Shown here piece after piece: positions 22,601-37,600 of a stretch of DNA of 64,000 bases. Every line of letters starts with the position of its first letter. The first letter of the stretch is position 1. The notes beneath the pieces were generated by a model, which searched no databases, was not told the origin of the DNA, and saw nothing but the letters and a program-made list of their open reading frames with translations. The position numbers and the translations under genes were made by a program. The DNA comes from Buxus sempervirens (taxonomy: Eukaryota; Streptophyta; Magnoliopsida; Buxales; Buxaceae): contig OX387183.1 in NCBI GenBank assembly GCA_947561395.2, positions 10,281,402-10,345,401 on the forward strand, given 5' to 3'.

Positions 22601-25600
22601 CCAGTGTGAAATGCACGGATGGATGCCCATGTCAATAAGGGCCCCACACATCCATATTCCATCCCAGCCATGCATTTCAGGCTGGCTCCACTTAATGGCT
22701 TTAGACGAAATGCATTCAAAGTGGGGTCGGTGACATGAATCTTGTCTCTCCATCTCGCTCTATCAAAAAGTACATCTTGATTTAATCTATGTTATTGTAA
22801 ATCTTGTTTTATAGACTCCATCCATGTCTTTTTAGGTCTCCTTACTCGCTCACCTTCTAACAGACGTATCTCTAGGTCTCCGCTTTACATGACCAAACCA
22901 ACTTAAACCTACTTTTCTCAATTTTATCCCTAATGCATTCTACGCCTAACTACTTTCAAATGTTTTTATTTCTTATTTTGTCTTTCTTAGTGTTTCCACA
23001 AGTCCATCTTAACATCCCCATCTCAGTAACACTTACCTTCTGAACATGTTGAATTTTTGCCGCCCAACATTCAGCATCATACAACATAGCTGGTCTAATT
23101 GTTGTCTTACAAAATTTAACCTTTAATTTAAGTCGAACATGCTTATCACACAAAACCCTAGAAGCACTCCTCCACTTAAGCCAACCGGCTCTAATCCTAT
23201 GTGCAACATCTTCATCAATTTCTCCATCTTTTTTGTATCATTGATCCAAGATATTTGAACTTATTATTTAAAGGGATATCTTGATTGTCAATTCTAATAG
23301 TTTCATTAGTTATATAGCTATTTTTAATAAAAGGAAGTTTCATATATCCAGTAATCGCACGGATAATTTTAAAACCTTTTGATTCTAAGGTATCTTTCCA
23401 CAATTCTAGCTTAATATTTACTTCTTCTCTAGTGTGACCCACCAATACTACATCACCTACAAATAACATACACCAAGGGACCCGATCTTGAATATGACTC
23501 GTCAACTCATCCATAACTGAAGTGAAAGGATAAAGGCTAATAGATGACCCTTGATGCAAACCTATCTTAATCAGAAAATCAGTTGTCTCACCACCAACAT
23601 TTTTTACTTTAGTTTAGGCTCCCTCATACGTATCCTTCATTACGTCGATATATTTCATTGGTACAACTTTTTTATACAAAGTCCACCAAATTAATTTTCC
23701 TGAAATCCTATCATATGCTTTTTCTAAATCAATAAAACTAATATGGAAATCCTTTTTCTTTTCTTTAGACTTTTCTACTAATTGTCTAAGTCAAAATATA
23801 GCTTATGTAGTAGATTTACCAGGCATAAATCCAAATTGGTTTTTTTTTACTCAAGTTATTAGCCTTAATCTGTGTTCAATCACTCTTTTCCCCGATTTCA
23901 TAGTGTGAGTTGTGACTCATATATTTAATGCCCCAATAATTTGCACACTCTTGCACATCTTCCTTATTCTTATGTATTGGTATTATTGAACTAATCCTCC
24001 AAGCATTTGGCCTTTTCCTAGTCCTTAAAATTCCATTAAATAATTTAGTCAAACAATATACATCAATATCTACCATGCACTTCCACACCTCTATAGGGAT
24101 GCCATTTGGGCCCAAGGCTTTTACTATTCTCATTTTAACTAGAGCATCCTTAACTTATATAACTCAAATCCTACGAATATAGATCTGTTCTCTAGTTCCA
24201 TTACTGCTATCATCTATACATAATCCAAATCTTTGTGTAACATCCTCATTCAATAATTTCACAAAATATTCCTTCTACCTTTCTTTAGTCTCCTCATATT
24301 TTATTAAAACTCTTGAATCTTCACTTTTAATACATCAAACCTGATCTAAGTCCCTCGTTTTCCTCTCTCTAAGTATTGATCATTTATAAATAAAGTTTTC
24401 ACCTTCTTTAGTACCTAACTTATCATATAAGTTGTTATATGCATGGTTTTTAGTTTCACCAATTTTCTTCTTGGTTTCTTTTTTAACATTTTTATATCTT
24501 TCTAAGTTTGCTTGTATTTTACTCTTTTGCCAAATTTTAAAATAAATTCTTCTCTTTAAGAGCTTCTTTAGTACCTAACTTATCATATAATTATCTAATT
24601 TGAAAATAAGATAATTATATTTAAATGAAATAAAACTATATAGATTATAATATAATTTAAAACTGAAAAAATTTAAATATCAAATTAAATCCCATTCAAC
24701 AAAAAGAAATCTTTTTTTTTGTAAAATGTAACACTTTCTTTTATTTATTTAGTGATATTTACAGAAATGATAGTATTTAATAAAAATAAAAAATGAAAAA
24801 AATTTATAAAATCATTTGAAATAATTAAATGATGTGTAAATTATTTTGCATTGTATAAATTTAAGTAATCTTTAAAATGATGAAGTTGATATTTTTGTTA
24901 TTAAGTTGTCACATTTTTCTGCTTTCCCGTTGTGCAAAGAAGAAAAAATATCACTAAAATATTTTTGTCACAGACAATCTTCATTAGTCTGGTTGGAGAT
25001 TGTCTTTGACTAAGCATTGTGACAACTAATTAGCAGATTGTCCATGGTATTCCTGTCAATATTTGATTAGTATTTAGCAGATAGCAATGTGGTATCTGGT
25101 AGTGGCAGTAGAGGGGACCAACATGGTTTGTGGCAGGATATTGGCGAGAGCCATGGGACTAGATATGAGGGAGGTTGAAATAAAATAGTTAGTAATTATT
25201 GCTACCAAATTATTAGAAGTGGTGAAGTGTTGCACCTGAAGCAACACTTACATCACGGCTACAAAAATGTGATGAATTGTCCATTAGTGCCTCTAGAGGT
25301 TAAGAGGCAAATGAAGGACAGAAGGAGCACTTATAGGCTGGGGTTGCTGGTAGGCAAGAGAGGATGATGGCATAGGATAAGATCAGTCGTAGACTATCAA
25401 AGCCTGAATGACCAACCCCTGAGCTGAAGATTCAGATAATGACAACATGTAGCTCTGTGATATGGTAACTAAAGCAAAGAGGGCCTCATACAGAGTCTCC
25501 AGTCGAGCATCTTTATAGATTGAGTATGAGAGGAGGGAGGCTGAGAGATATGATTTTAAAAGGGGTGGTACATCTAAGGGAGATGTTGGAGCATTTGAGC

Positions 25601-28600
25601 ATGGGGCTAGGTGTGCTGATTGACCTGCACTCGATTGTTCAAAAAGTACAAGAATGCCAGATTATCCTATGAAGCCCTTACCATATTATTTATCAGGATC
25701 TAAGCAGAAGATATTGAGAGACATATGTAGCAAGGGTTTGAATGCCATAATATGAAGCAATGTTTTTTTATCAGATTTAAAGAAACAGAATATGTTGCAT
25801 ACCCCCAAAGAATTGGGATCAGACATCATTTATTGATTTTCTTTTTCTGATCCACTTGCAAAATAAAACCTACAATTGCGGTCGTATACTTTCACCTGCA
25901 AACTTCAGTAAGAAAGAAAAGGTAACTCTGCAATTCTTATTCACCAACACAAACTCCATAATATTTAGTTATTAAAATATTAAATTATAGGTATCTCCAA
26001 AGTTTTAGGTCTTTGACTGGTCCCATAAAAGACCAATAAATACTGATATTTTATGGTAAATAGCAGCCGTTAGCGTGGCTAGTTTGGAGGTTTTATACTT
26101 AGGGTACAAAACCTAGAAGACAGTGAACACCAAATATGAAAGATTACAGCAAGAAGATAATTCTATTTAGCTGTTACTGACAGAAGCAAGTTTTTATCAG
26201 CAGAAGCAAATTCAACGAAAAGAACTGCAGTAACTAGTTAATGCACCCATGATGAAAAGTTGTGGGCATTGGTTACTTAGGTAAATGGAAATATGATAGC
26301 TAACAAACTTACAAACATAAGTACTCACTTTTCAGGAAGGTGGAAAGCAGGGAAAAGCTCATGTAAAATCTTCACAATCTCCGAGTAGTGTGCAACTCTC
26401 TCGACCAAACAATATCTTCCATTAGCTGAAGGAACCTCGAATGCCAGAATATGTGCATTTGCAACATCTCTAACGTTAACCCATCCCATAGATAAATTGG
26501 GAAATGTCTTTGCACCTGCATAAATAATCAATTTCCATTATAGAGATGCATAAGTAAAATATGTCATCTGAATCCATTTTTCCTTCCTTTTTATATCAGA
26601 ACCTAAATCTCCTTCAAAACTCCAATCCAGATCATATTGCTACAAAAATGCTACGGTTTCAGTGTTGACCTTCAAAAGATTTTAAATAAAAGCTTAGAAT
26701 TGAAATTGACTGACTATCAACATAAAACTAATAAATGTATTCAAGTAACTAGATCAATGTTGGACTACGGCTCAAATTCTATCCAACTTTCAAGGGGAAG
26801 CGACCTGAGGGGCCCCATGGTTCGTAACTCGTAAGTGGGGATTAGATCTATAGTTTGTAACCCTACCTACTGTGATTTTGGATACAATCCGAAGTCTCTC
26901 TATCACAGTCATATTGAGGGGTGAAAGGTCAGCAGCCTGAATAAATTCACCTATTAGGTGAAACGGACTTTGACATTCAATGAGAGGAACACATAAAGAA
27001 CATAACCATGTTACATCTAAAATATTACCATTTATTATGTTCAAAATTGCTTCAGCACTTGTATTAAGTGTTGGTTGTAGGAGAGGACCAATCACCATTG
27101 CTGGATTTATTGTAACCATGTCAATGTCATGTTCCTTCACAAATTTCCAAGCAGCCTCCTCAGCCAAGGTCTTTGAAAGCACGTACCACAGCTGTAAGAG
27201 CCAAGATTTTAGTAGTAGCTAATGCAAAAATATCAGTCCTAGACACATTATAATAATAGTTTCCTACAATAAAAGTTACATGAAAAAGTGATGAAGCAAA
27301 CGCATTCAAAGCATGGGATGTACAGACTAGCAAAGTATTAAACTAATATGGATAAGAGACAATAAAGTTGAACTTATAAGAACTATGAGCTCATGCATTC
27401 AATGAACAAAACCTGTATCTAGTCAAAAGAATATTGGTTTGCAGCAATTAGCATACGAATCTAGCTCAAATCAAAAGGATAGACTGGGAGATAGTATAGA
27501 TAGTCATAGATTTGGGATGTCATTACTCATCAATACAGCAGACATTGATGACAGTACTACAAAATTTCAGAATTAGAAGGCAAAACTGTACCTTTTTTTC
27601 AATTGAATTCAAATTACTATCAGAAAAATAATGAATTATAATATGTGAACAAAATATTATATTCCAGTTCATCATCATTACAAAGCCCCAGAACTGAAAC
27701 TGGTAAAAGCCATGGAAATAATGAAGCACCAAAACATCCTAACCAAAATATTGTCACTTGATTGGAATTTGATAAGGTAGAAGAAAAGTGGAACAAAACC
27801 ATAGCAAATGGAGAAAGGATTCATGGAAAACACAGATAAACCCAAAGGTTTCATTAAGGCATTGCCCTAGCACAAGCTACTTTTCCAACTAAGGCATATC
27901 CAAACTTGGATGAAGAAATATTCCATACGGTAAATATTTGTTGGATTCAGGGACTATCACTTGGTGATGGTAAAAGCCTTGGGCTGCCAGCGTGAGGGTT
28001 TGAGTGCAGCCACTCTGCATAAAAATGCCTAAGGTTAGAGCCGTTTCCAGTCTGCCTTCCTAGGGCCATAATTTAAGGGACCTTCACTAGATTATGGTCC
28101 TTTAAACACTTCTTTGATTCTACGTGCACATTTTGTCATGCTTTTCAATGAGTTATGTGAATAAAATTTTTTGATAAGTGAATTTTGACTAAAGTTGTTT
28201 ATGTCATAAGGAAACCATCATAAAACTATGGCAAATGTAATTTTCAGATGAATCTTTTTTTATAGAAATAAATAAAGTAATAAGAATTAGCAGATGAACA
28301 CACCTTTGATTCCTTGCAAAGCTCTGGAACAGAATACCATGTTTCATCAACCACCACCTCAGGAGTCCGAGGTTTTCCGTTATATACAACTGCAGCCATT
28401 GAAGATGTCACAACCACTCTTTTAACAGATGAAGTTCTTGCACACGAACCAAGAACATTAAGTGTTCCCTTCACTGCAGGGTCAATTAATTCCGCCTGAT
28501 ATGTAGACCATAAGAGTATATTGAGTTTATAAGAACATTAGACTTCTACTCACAAAAATAATAGCATCACTCAGAGGGATAACCATGAATTTCATTCAAG

Positions 28601-31600
28601 ACACCTAAAATAGAGAAATCTAATTGAAAAGTTTGTCAGGTACTGTTACATGAAGTATCAACAAGACAGTAATACTGGAAGTTAGAATTCTTCTTTCAAA
28701 TATTTTGTTATTCCCCAGATGTGGAAAACAAAGACAGGACTGCATTATACTTCAAGATCCTTAGGTGTCTTTCCCAATATTTTAGTGCGTTTGGCCTTTT
28801 AATTCCATGTTTGTGTAAGATTTGTTTCTAAATCCCATGTTCCTAATGACATTTAATCTATATCTGAAAGTTAATTTATCTCCTTTTATGTTCCACATTT
28901 TTACTTTTAGATTGTGTGTAATGTTTTCTCTTTTACATTTCTTAATACAAATATACATCTACATCACCGAATCTTATAAAGCTACTTCTCCTAGACTGAC
29001 TTTGCAATATCTCTAAAGTTACTTATTGCTATTAAGAAAGCTGTTTAGGCTCTAATTTCGTTTAACTTTGAATTTTACTATATGTTTAGTTCCATATTCA
29101 AAGTAAGTATTTGCTAATGAAAGATCGTAAGAGACTAAAAAATCAAGAACCATGATCTGAAAAGTCAAGAACAGCATCTTCAATTTTTTTTTCCTATGTC
29201 CAAAGCATCGTTATATATGCATTCTGTGATCTATCACTTTCTGCACTCTCTTCTCTAACATGACCATTTAAATAAGCGCCTATATAATCCCATCCCCCTC
29301 AGGAAATAATGGATTTCAAGTTATTTTCCTGAAAAAAAAATGCTTAAATAAGAGGAGAAACCAGAAAACTATGCATGAACCCCACTGAATGAGTGATTTT
29401 CCTTGAGTGATTCAAAGTTTGAATCAATGCAAATAATTTATTTTTACATAGATTTTGAATCAAGGCTTCAAAGTTTTAGGCGGGACCTTAGATCCTTTGA
29501 GATTGATATGTTGTCTTCTTTGCTATCCTAGTTTGAAAACTTCTCCCTCAATCCCTCATTATCTGACAGGCGTGTTTGGATGCCTGATTCTTCTGGTTCA
29601 TTTACTTGTAAGTCCTTCTTGTCCCTTGTTAGATCTCCATCTCCCAACCCACATGCTATCTTCCAATCCAAGTCCCTGTAGAAACCTTCTATTCCTCTGA
29701 GAATTAAAGGGTTTGTGTGGATTGCCTTGTGGAATAAGATCAATACTGCATCTAAGGGGATTGGCGAGTGGGTAGTGTTTTTTTGTTTTTGGTGCTGTTG
29801 CACCCCCGTTTGTATGATCCATACTTTTGCTTTTCATTCACACATATATATAATATACACATACATTATTCATCAAAAAATAAGATCAACATTGCAGATA
29901 CTGTCTAGAGAAGAAGACCCTATATGGCATTATCCCCTCATATGTGCATTTTACGTCATTCTTGTGGGGAGACGGAGGATCATTTACTTATCCATTTCTA
30001 CTTCACACACCAGATTTGGCAACATTTTCTTGGGTTGGTTGATATTGAGTGGGTGTTCCATAGGACGGTGCCGGAGCTCTTCTCTCAGTGGAGATTCTCA
30101 TGCTTAGGACCCCAAGGAAGGTGCTTATATCGATACTTATTTTTTGCTATATGCTGGAGTATTTGGTTGGAGAGGAATCGACACATATTTGAAGAGAGGA
30201 GCTGCCTCCTTCCAGATGTGGTGAAATCCATAAAATTCCATGTAGCGTCTTGGGCCATTTTGCTTCCTTTTTTTAGGGGTTATTCAGTTGATGACATTAA
30301 GCGATGTTGGGCATCTTTGTGTGTTTAATGTCGGTAGAAGTACTTTGGCAGGTGACGGTTACAGCGGAGGGGAATGTGAATGGTAAATAGTAGGTTTTGG
30401 AGTTGTATTTGGGTTGTATCTAAGTAGGTAGTCCCTTCTTCCACTATGTGTAGAATGCCTCATTCTAACACGGTGGAGGATCCTTCTATGTTTGTATCTC
30501 TTGTAATTTCAAGTTTTTTCCTATCTATATATCTGATCTCATTACCAATCAAAAAAAAAATTTATTTTTACATAGATTTTGGAAACACCCAAACCACAAA
30601 ATTCAAATCTTGAAAATTAAAGATCCACCAAAAGACATCATTCCTCCAACAACATTTGGTGAATCTAGATATTTACAACTTAATATGTATGATATAAAGG
30701 ATTAAAAAGATTTTTTTATCAGTAATAATGGAAAATACATTAAGACAGAGATACAGCCAGACATGTACATTAAGTGTACAAGAACAAAAAGAATTCATAA
30801 ATTTGGTAAGGATCCAAACAGAGGTGTGCAGCCTTAACCATATTTATTAACAGGTAAGCCTGAAGGCTGTTCCCGTCCATTTCAGGGGAGATGCCAACCG
30901 TCTCTAAGTTTGAAATTCACAAAAATTTCATGGACTCCCCAAATTCTTTACATCTGTGCAATAGGAGCCCTTATATGCATTCTAATCGCAAAAGGAGGAA
31001 AGCTATGTGAAGATCTTGTCAGAGATTAGGATTGCATGAAATGGACACTTTTTAAACGATTTTGGAGCCTAGGACAGCCAATATTGTGTCTCAAGTTCAA
31101 AAAAGGATTTTAAACAAGGATCGCATGTCATATATGATTTCCTATAAGATAAAACATATTAAGCATCTATACTGGCTCAGCAGAACCTGATTCAGATACA
31201 TATCAGGTGATAAATATCAAGACTGGACAATTTTCCAAACCGTTGGTAATGTTTCATATTAATATTCTCCTCAATTTTCTGTTTCTTCTTTTCTTTCTAT
31301 TTTCTTCTCGTCAATACAACCTCATATATTTCATAATTGGATCATTTTTAACCATGGGCAATGCCCTCTCATTGATAGATTCCTCATCCTCTACTTCCAT
31401 TTCTTTCCTCTTTCTTCTACTGAATAAAATCCTAAATACATCATCACCTGATTCTAAACCATAAAGATCCAAAAGGGAAGTCATTTCCAAAAGGAATTGC
31501 ATTATGTTGTCCCTTATTTTTCTAGGTGCTCATATCAGCAACTGACAACAGAACAGGTACAATAAAATGCCTTTATAATATTGATAGAGCATGATCTTTA

Positions 31601-34600
31601 GATAATTGCAGTGATTTATTGGATTTTTAATTCAATATTTGATAAGTTATTTTCTTGAAGGAAAAACTTCTAGTTTCTGACAATCAGCATTTATATAGAA
31701 GAAATGACATTAGTTACTAAAGTTGGTAGCCTAGGCAATTATTTATTTATTTATTTATTTTTTGTGGGATCTAAGTAATGCTCACCTAGGCAAATAAATG
31801 GTTGATTTTAGGCTAGATGATCACCTAGCATGACTGACTGCACAATGCAAAATTTTTTGTCATTATAAATTATGTTAAAAAGCAATCACAAATCAAGTTA
31901 TTAGAATGAAATCTTAGTTAGTTTTACATAGTGGTAACTCATTTATTTTACATATAAAAGCTCAATATGGCTCCATTTTCAACTTGAAGAGGAAGGAGCT
32001 TACACCCAGCTATCTCATTAAGGTCCTCCCCCCCCCCCCCCCCCCTCCTGTCCACACTCCGAAATCTATTGTTGAACTATCTTTTTTTTTTTTTTTTAAA
32101 TTCTAAGTACGCAAACCTCCAACCTTCTCTTTCATATCTTCAATTTCTTTTACTACTTTTATTTCTGTGGTAATAGATTTGTTTCTAGTTTTTTATTTTG
32201 TTTTTCAATTAATTATACCAATGGTTCTTCAATACATTGTATAAAAATTAATTAGCTCCTTTGGATTGTAGATACTGCAACTGGATTCATTTCATATATG
32301 AAATGACATGCAAGTAACCTAGAATACTTAGTAGTTAATTTGTGATATTATCTCACTTTAATTTTAATTGGAGATAGTCTCATTCTGAATTCCTCACACA
32401 TACCGTATTGCTGCCTATTGCGTTAGGCTATCAGGGAATGTGTCACATCGATCATTTTTTAAGAACATAGTGCACCTCTTGTCGTTCAACTTGTTGTAAG
32501 GTACACATAATATAAAACGAATTTCTTTAATCTTGACATCTGGGCAATCTCCTTTTAGCAACCTTGGATTTGATTAATTATTGCTTGGGTTGGTTGTACT
32601 TGACTCATCTCAGAGAAAATAGAGCTACTGGAAGTGGTTTCGCTCCATTGAGATTAGAATCAAAGGAATTGCGGTGTTTTCTTTGCACTATGGTCAAAGC
32701 TTTTTTGCATATTTATATATTTTTCTACAATTCATTCCTTGACTGATGTTTTTCTGGGTTTCAGAAAGCCTCAGTCTTTGTGTGGTCATTTTGGAGTGTT
32801 GTACAAGTTCTAAGTCGACGATAATAATCCTGTTTGAAGGAGACAAACTAACTTGAGAGGTATCACAAACCAAGTGTTTCTTTGATTTCCTATGAATGTT
32901 GAATAGGCAATTGATGAAACGTCTAAAATCAGCCAATCTTAAAATACTGCTCCATCAAGGGCAGCTCCTTTATGACCAATTGGTCCTTCAAATGGCAATG
33001 TCATAATGTAAATACGTATTGTGAAGTTGAATGGAACTATTAACCATCTCAGTGTACAAAACTATTTAAGATGTGATCAGGCAAAGTTAAGGTATCTTTC
33101 GGTAAGCTTTTGGAAGCACCCTTTTTCCCTATAAAAGCAAGAAAGAAACATTTTTTAAAAAGCTAGTTTGGTTACTAAATTTTTTATACTACTTTTCGAA
33201 TGTAAAAAGCTAGTATTTTTTTTTTTTCCAAAAAAAATATTAATTCCTTCCCACAAGTTCCCTAGACTATTTCATGTGTCTCCTTTGAACCTTTTTGTGT
33301 CAGATATTCTTTCTTGGGGCCCTTTAGGCCTTAATTGCAACCTGTAATTTTGTAGGGAATTATGCCCTCCTGAGTTGGATGAGCTTGGGCCTCTTTTAGA
33401 AGAGCTTAGCCTTGTATCCTTTGATTCCTCTCATCTAGATGGTCAAAAATGGATCCCGTCCCCCAACGGTTGCTTTTCTGCCAGTTCCTTTTTTGATTAC
33501 TTATATAAGAATCCCTCATTTAGTTCCCCCGGTTTTCCTCTTTCGTTTCTCTGGAAAGCTCCTGCTTCTCCTAGAGTCCTGGCCTTTGTTTGGACTGTTC
33601 TTCACTATGGTATTAACACACTTGACAATATTCAGAGGAAATGGAGAAATATAGCTATTTCACCCGATGTGTGTTGTTTGTGTCTCAAGAAAGGGGAGTC
33701 GATGGACCACATTTCGCTGCGTTGTGAGTTTATTGGGTTCATTTAGCACTCTTCATGTGGCTATAGGGTTATCATGGCCAAAACCTAGACCTATTCGAGA
33801 TATGGCTTATCAGTGGAGATTCCCCTTTTTGAAAACAGAAGGTAAGGTGTTGTACCAGGCAGTTTTTTTTTGCAACTATATGGTCGGTGTGGATAGCACG
33901 GAATCAGTGCATTTTTTTAAGACAAAAGCCACACAAAAACAGAGGATTTTAGAGGATATAACTATCCTAGCTTCAACTTGGGTTTGCAACAGAATAGAGT
34001 TTCAGAATGTCTCTATAAATGATGTAATTGGAAATTGAGTCTCTTTTGTTTGTCTTGACTAGTGTTGGCTAGCAGTATACTAGCCTCTTTTTTGCTTCTT
34101 CTGTTTTCTTAAGAGTATCCATTTCTCATGGATCCCTTGTACTGTTGATCTTTTACTCTTTAATATATTTCTTCCATTATCTATAAAAAAAAAAAACCCT
34201 ATAATCTCATGGGGAGTGGGGGTAGACCTCTAACCCCAAACTATTGAATAACATCAACTATATTCCTAAAATATGGTGATGATGCTGCATTCATTGGTAT
34301 ACGCCTAAATATAAAGAATTTTGATATAAACTTCCCCAACTACTTTCTCACTAATCCCTTGCTCCAAATGTCTTTCAATCTCTTCATCCTGGAATCCTAT
34401 GACCGATACAAAGAGGGCTCCATGGGATACTCTAGTATCCACATGCTATGCGAACATCCTAGCCCAGGCCGATTTGTAAGCCTTAGTGCAAAGCTTTGAT
34501 GATTCAACATCCCTGGATGTACCTGTAAGCACCCTAATTTTATGGAAAAAAAAGGTGCTAGAAATCAGAACTTTAATCAGGCTGAAAATGAAGAGCTAAG

Positions 34601-37600
34601 AAGGGACCCTTTGCCAAAGGCTAAGTTGGCCATAAATTTTGATACCAATGGGAAGTAAAGTCTGAGACGATTCCAACGCCACTAATCTTACATGCATTGA
34701 AATCCAAAGAGTGAAGATATGGCCAAAAAATTCCCTGGGGAAACTTTGTAAATAATTATAGTTTAGTCTATCAAGTGACAAGCATGTGTTGTGCACATTT
34801 GCTGCGTGGCAAACTAAAGCAAAAAGCACAAAAACACATTCAAAAAGGTAGAAGAGACAAAAGCATTAAAAATTAAAATAAATTAATTAGAAAATCATAA
34901 AATCTAAAAAATCAAACAAAATATTCAAGAAAATCAAGAAAAATCAAATAAAACAAGCTGCCTAAATTTCGGCTTTATTGACTAAACAAAACTTTTTCAG
35001 AACCATGCTTGAATAATAGGGTAAAAGAAAAACATGTTGAACCGTCATTTGTTCAAAATATTGAAGGAATTCATGTTGCACCCTATGTTACATGGGCTCG
35101 GGTACAAGTGTCGAGTGCGGGTATGTGTCTAGGAGTTGGATTTACTAGACCCTTAAAACTTAGGATACTGCGACTGGTTGAGAAGTGTCCAAAATTTGGA
35201 TACAAATACTGAGATTCAGCCGAAAAGTCTCCAAATAAATGTCAATAAGGCATGTTAGAAGCCAATCCCCCTCTCTTTGTTTTTCCATGTTTCTTTTTTG
35301 AGTTGAATCATTGTTGCAATTTTTGAGTCTAAGAATATACATTCGCTTTTCATAAAAACTATTTTCTTTTTTTATTCATTACTTGCAAGCTGATTATTTG
35401 CTAATTGTTTTCTTATTTTTCTTTGATATTGGATTACCAGTCCAAGAGAACATGTGAAAGAATTTGAGGATACCAAGTTGCTGTCAATGTGTCAAAGGAG
35501 GTCTCAGCATCTAGCAAGACAAGGTGAGTGGCCTTCCTCTCCTTTCAAGCTATGGGATTATGTTTTCACATGAATTTTAATGTCAAAGTTTGCAATGTCG
35601 TTTCAGTTAACATTTCGCCAAGTGCTGCTTGCCAAAATGCAGGAAAAATCTCTAGACAATAAAAAATAATAAGTTAATGAAATATTATGCTATTCCTAGG
35701 CTTAAATGAGACTAAAATATAACTAAAAACATAAGAATATTGACAAAAATAATGTAAATGGATCATTTGCAAGTTTAAAGGAAGTTTAATGAAGAATGAA
35801 AGATACAATGAAAATGCTTACATAAATAGAAGGTGAAAATAGATACCAAGGTCAAAGACAAACTCATAGTGACATTTCAAGCCCCAAACCATAAAAAGGT
35901 GACTTAAAAGTTTCACGTGCAAGTCACATGCGACTTTTACTATTTGTCGATTTACGAGAATGCTTGGCATTCCCTTTTCTTCCAAGGCCGTTTTGTGTCG
36001 CCACCTTAGAAAATGGTGACATTTTGCCAAATGTAACCAACATTGTCAACCTATCTTGTGATGTCAAGATAGGAGTTGTCCTCATTTTATAAACAAGATT
36101 CATCAATTTTCCTATTTATGATCTTTTTAATATTTCATAAAGAATGTTTTCCTACTCATTTCATGGATTTGAATGTGATTCATTGTATTCACGGGAGAAT
36201 TAGAGGGTCAATCATGTATTATGTAATGGGTCTTTGTCTTCATTTATCTAGAGAGAACACTTTTGTCTTGGCTTATGGGAGATTATGAAGGATCTAAGTA
36301 TAAATTGAAGATGGAAGGATACACATAAAGGATGCAGGTGGACTCATCATTTTAATTTTCAAGAGTACATTTCTCTTTCATATCTTGGGATGACCGTAAT
36401 AACTCTCTCCGTTCTCATCTTTGATTTCCTTTGTGGATGGACACCACTGCACACTAGCACTCATTTTGTTTCATTTATATAATCATGGGTTGCACACATG
36501 AGCTCACACTTTCACCCCGTGAGATCACACTTTCACCATGTGGAATGCTTCATGGTACGATGTAATGATAATTTTTTAAAACAAAGAGAGATCTATCGGA
36601 TCTACAGCCATTCCCTCTCCTAGGAGGAGGCTGCACACTCTTAACCAAAGGCTAAACACATCTTTTTTTGATAAGTAATGATATTTGATTAAAAGAAAGT
36701 CGGTACATAGTACCTCCTAGTGTGAAAATACAAGTGTTTATGAGGATTCCCTTTCCAAGAACAAAAAAACATCGAAAAGGGCTTAGAACTATAACCTATC
36801 TCTAAAGCTATCCACAACACATGTACAAATAACCCATGACCCATGTACAAATCTGTCAACAAAAGTAAAACATCATACTATACTGAACACATTCCAAAAA
36901 ACTCATCAGTAACTAGGCCACAATAGAAATTCGATCTTTGAACTCCATGCTTTGCTAGTCTATCCGCAATTGCATTTGCCTCACTTGGTACGTGACTGAA
37001 CGAGGCATTCAGATCACGTGCCAAGAATCTCGCGCAATTTATGATATGTGATAACCTCCATGATCCAAGGACATCGTTGCGCATCCATCTCGTGGTCATA
37101 ACTGAGTCTCCTTCAATGATGCAATGTGTATAACCCTTTTTCTTGCCTCCGATAGGCCAAACAGAAGGGCCAACATCTCCGCCCGAGTAGAATCACCAAC
37201 ACCCACCGGACCACTAAAAATGAAGGAAATCAGACCCATACTATCTCTCCCAACCCCTCCAATACCCAAGAGTCCAGGATTGCCGAAAGAACTCCCATCA
37301 ACATTTATCTTCATAATACCAGACATAGGCGCTTTCCAGAAAACCCCACTCTTTGCCCTTGTCCCAAGTGAAGAAAAACAACACACCATCCAATCTCTCA
37401 TGACTTGGGAGCAACTCCAACCTCGGAATTCCGGACTAACAAATGCCTAGAAAGCTACATCCAATAATACCTTATCAATCACCTGCTCTCTACTCATGAT
37501 AACATCACGGAAGATCCTCCGATTACGCTCCATCCAAATATGCCATGTCACTGCATGGAAAATCCACCCATATAGAATACGACCCCTGCTCCCAAGTCCT

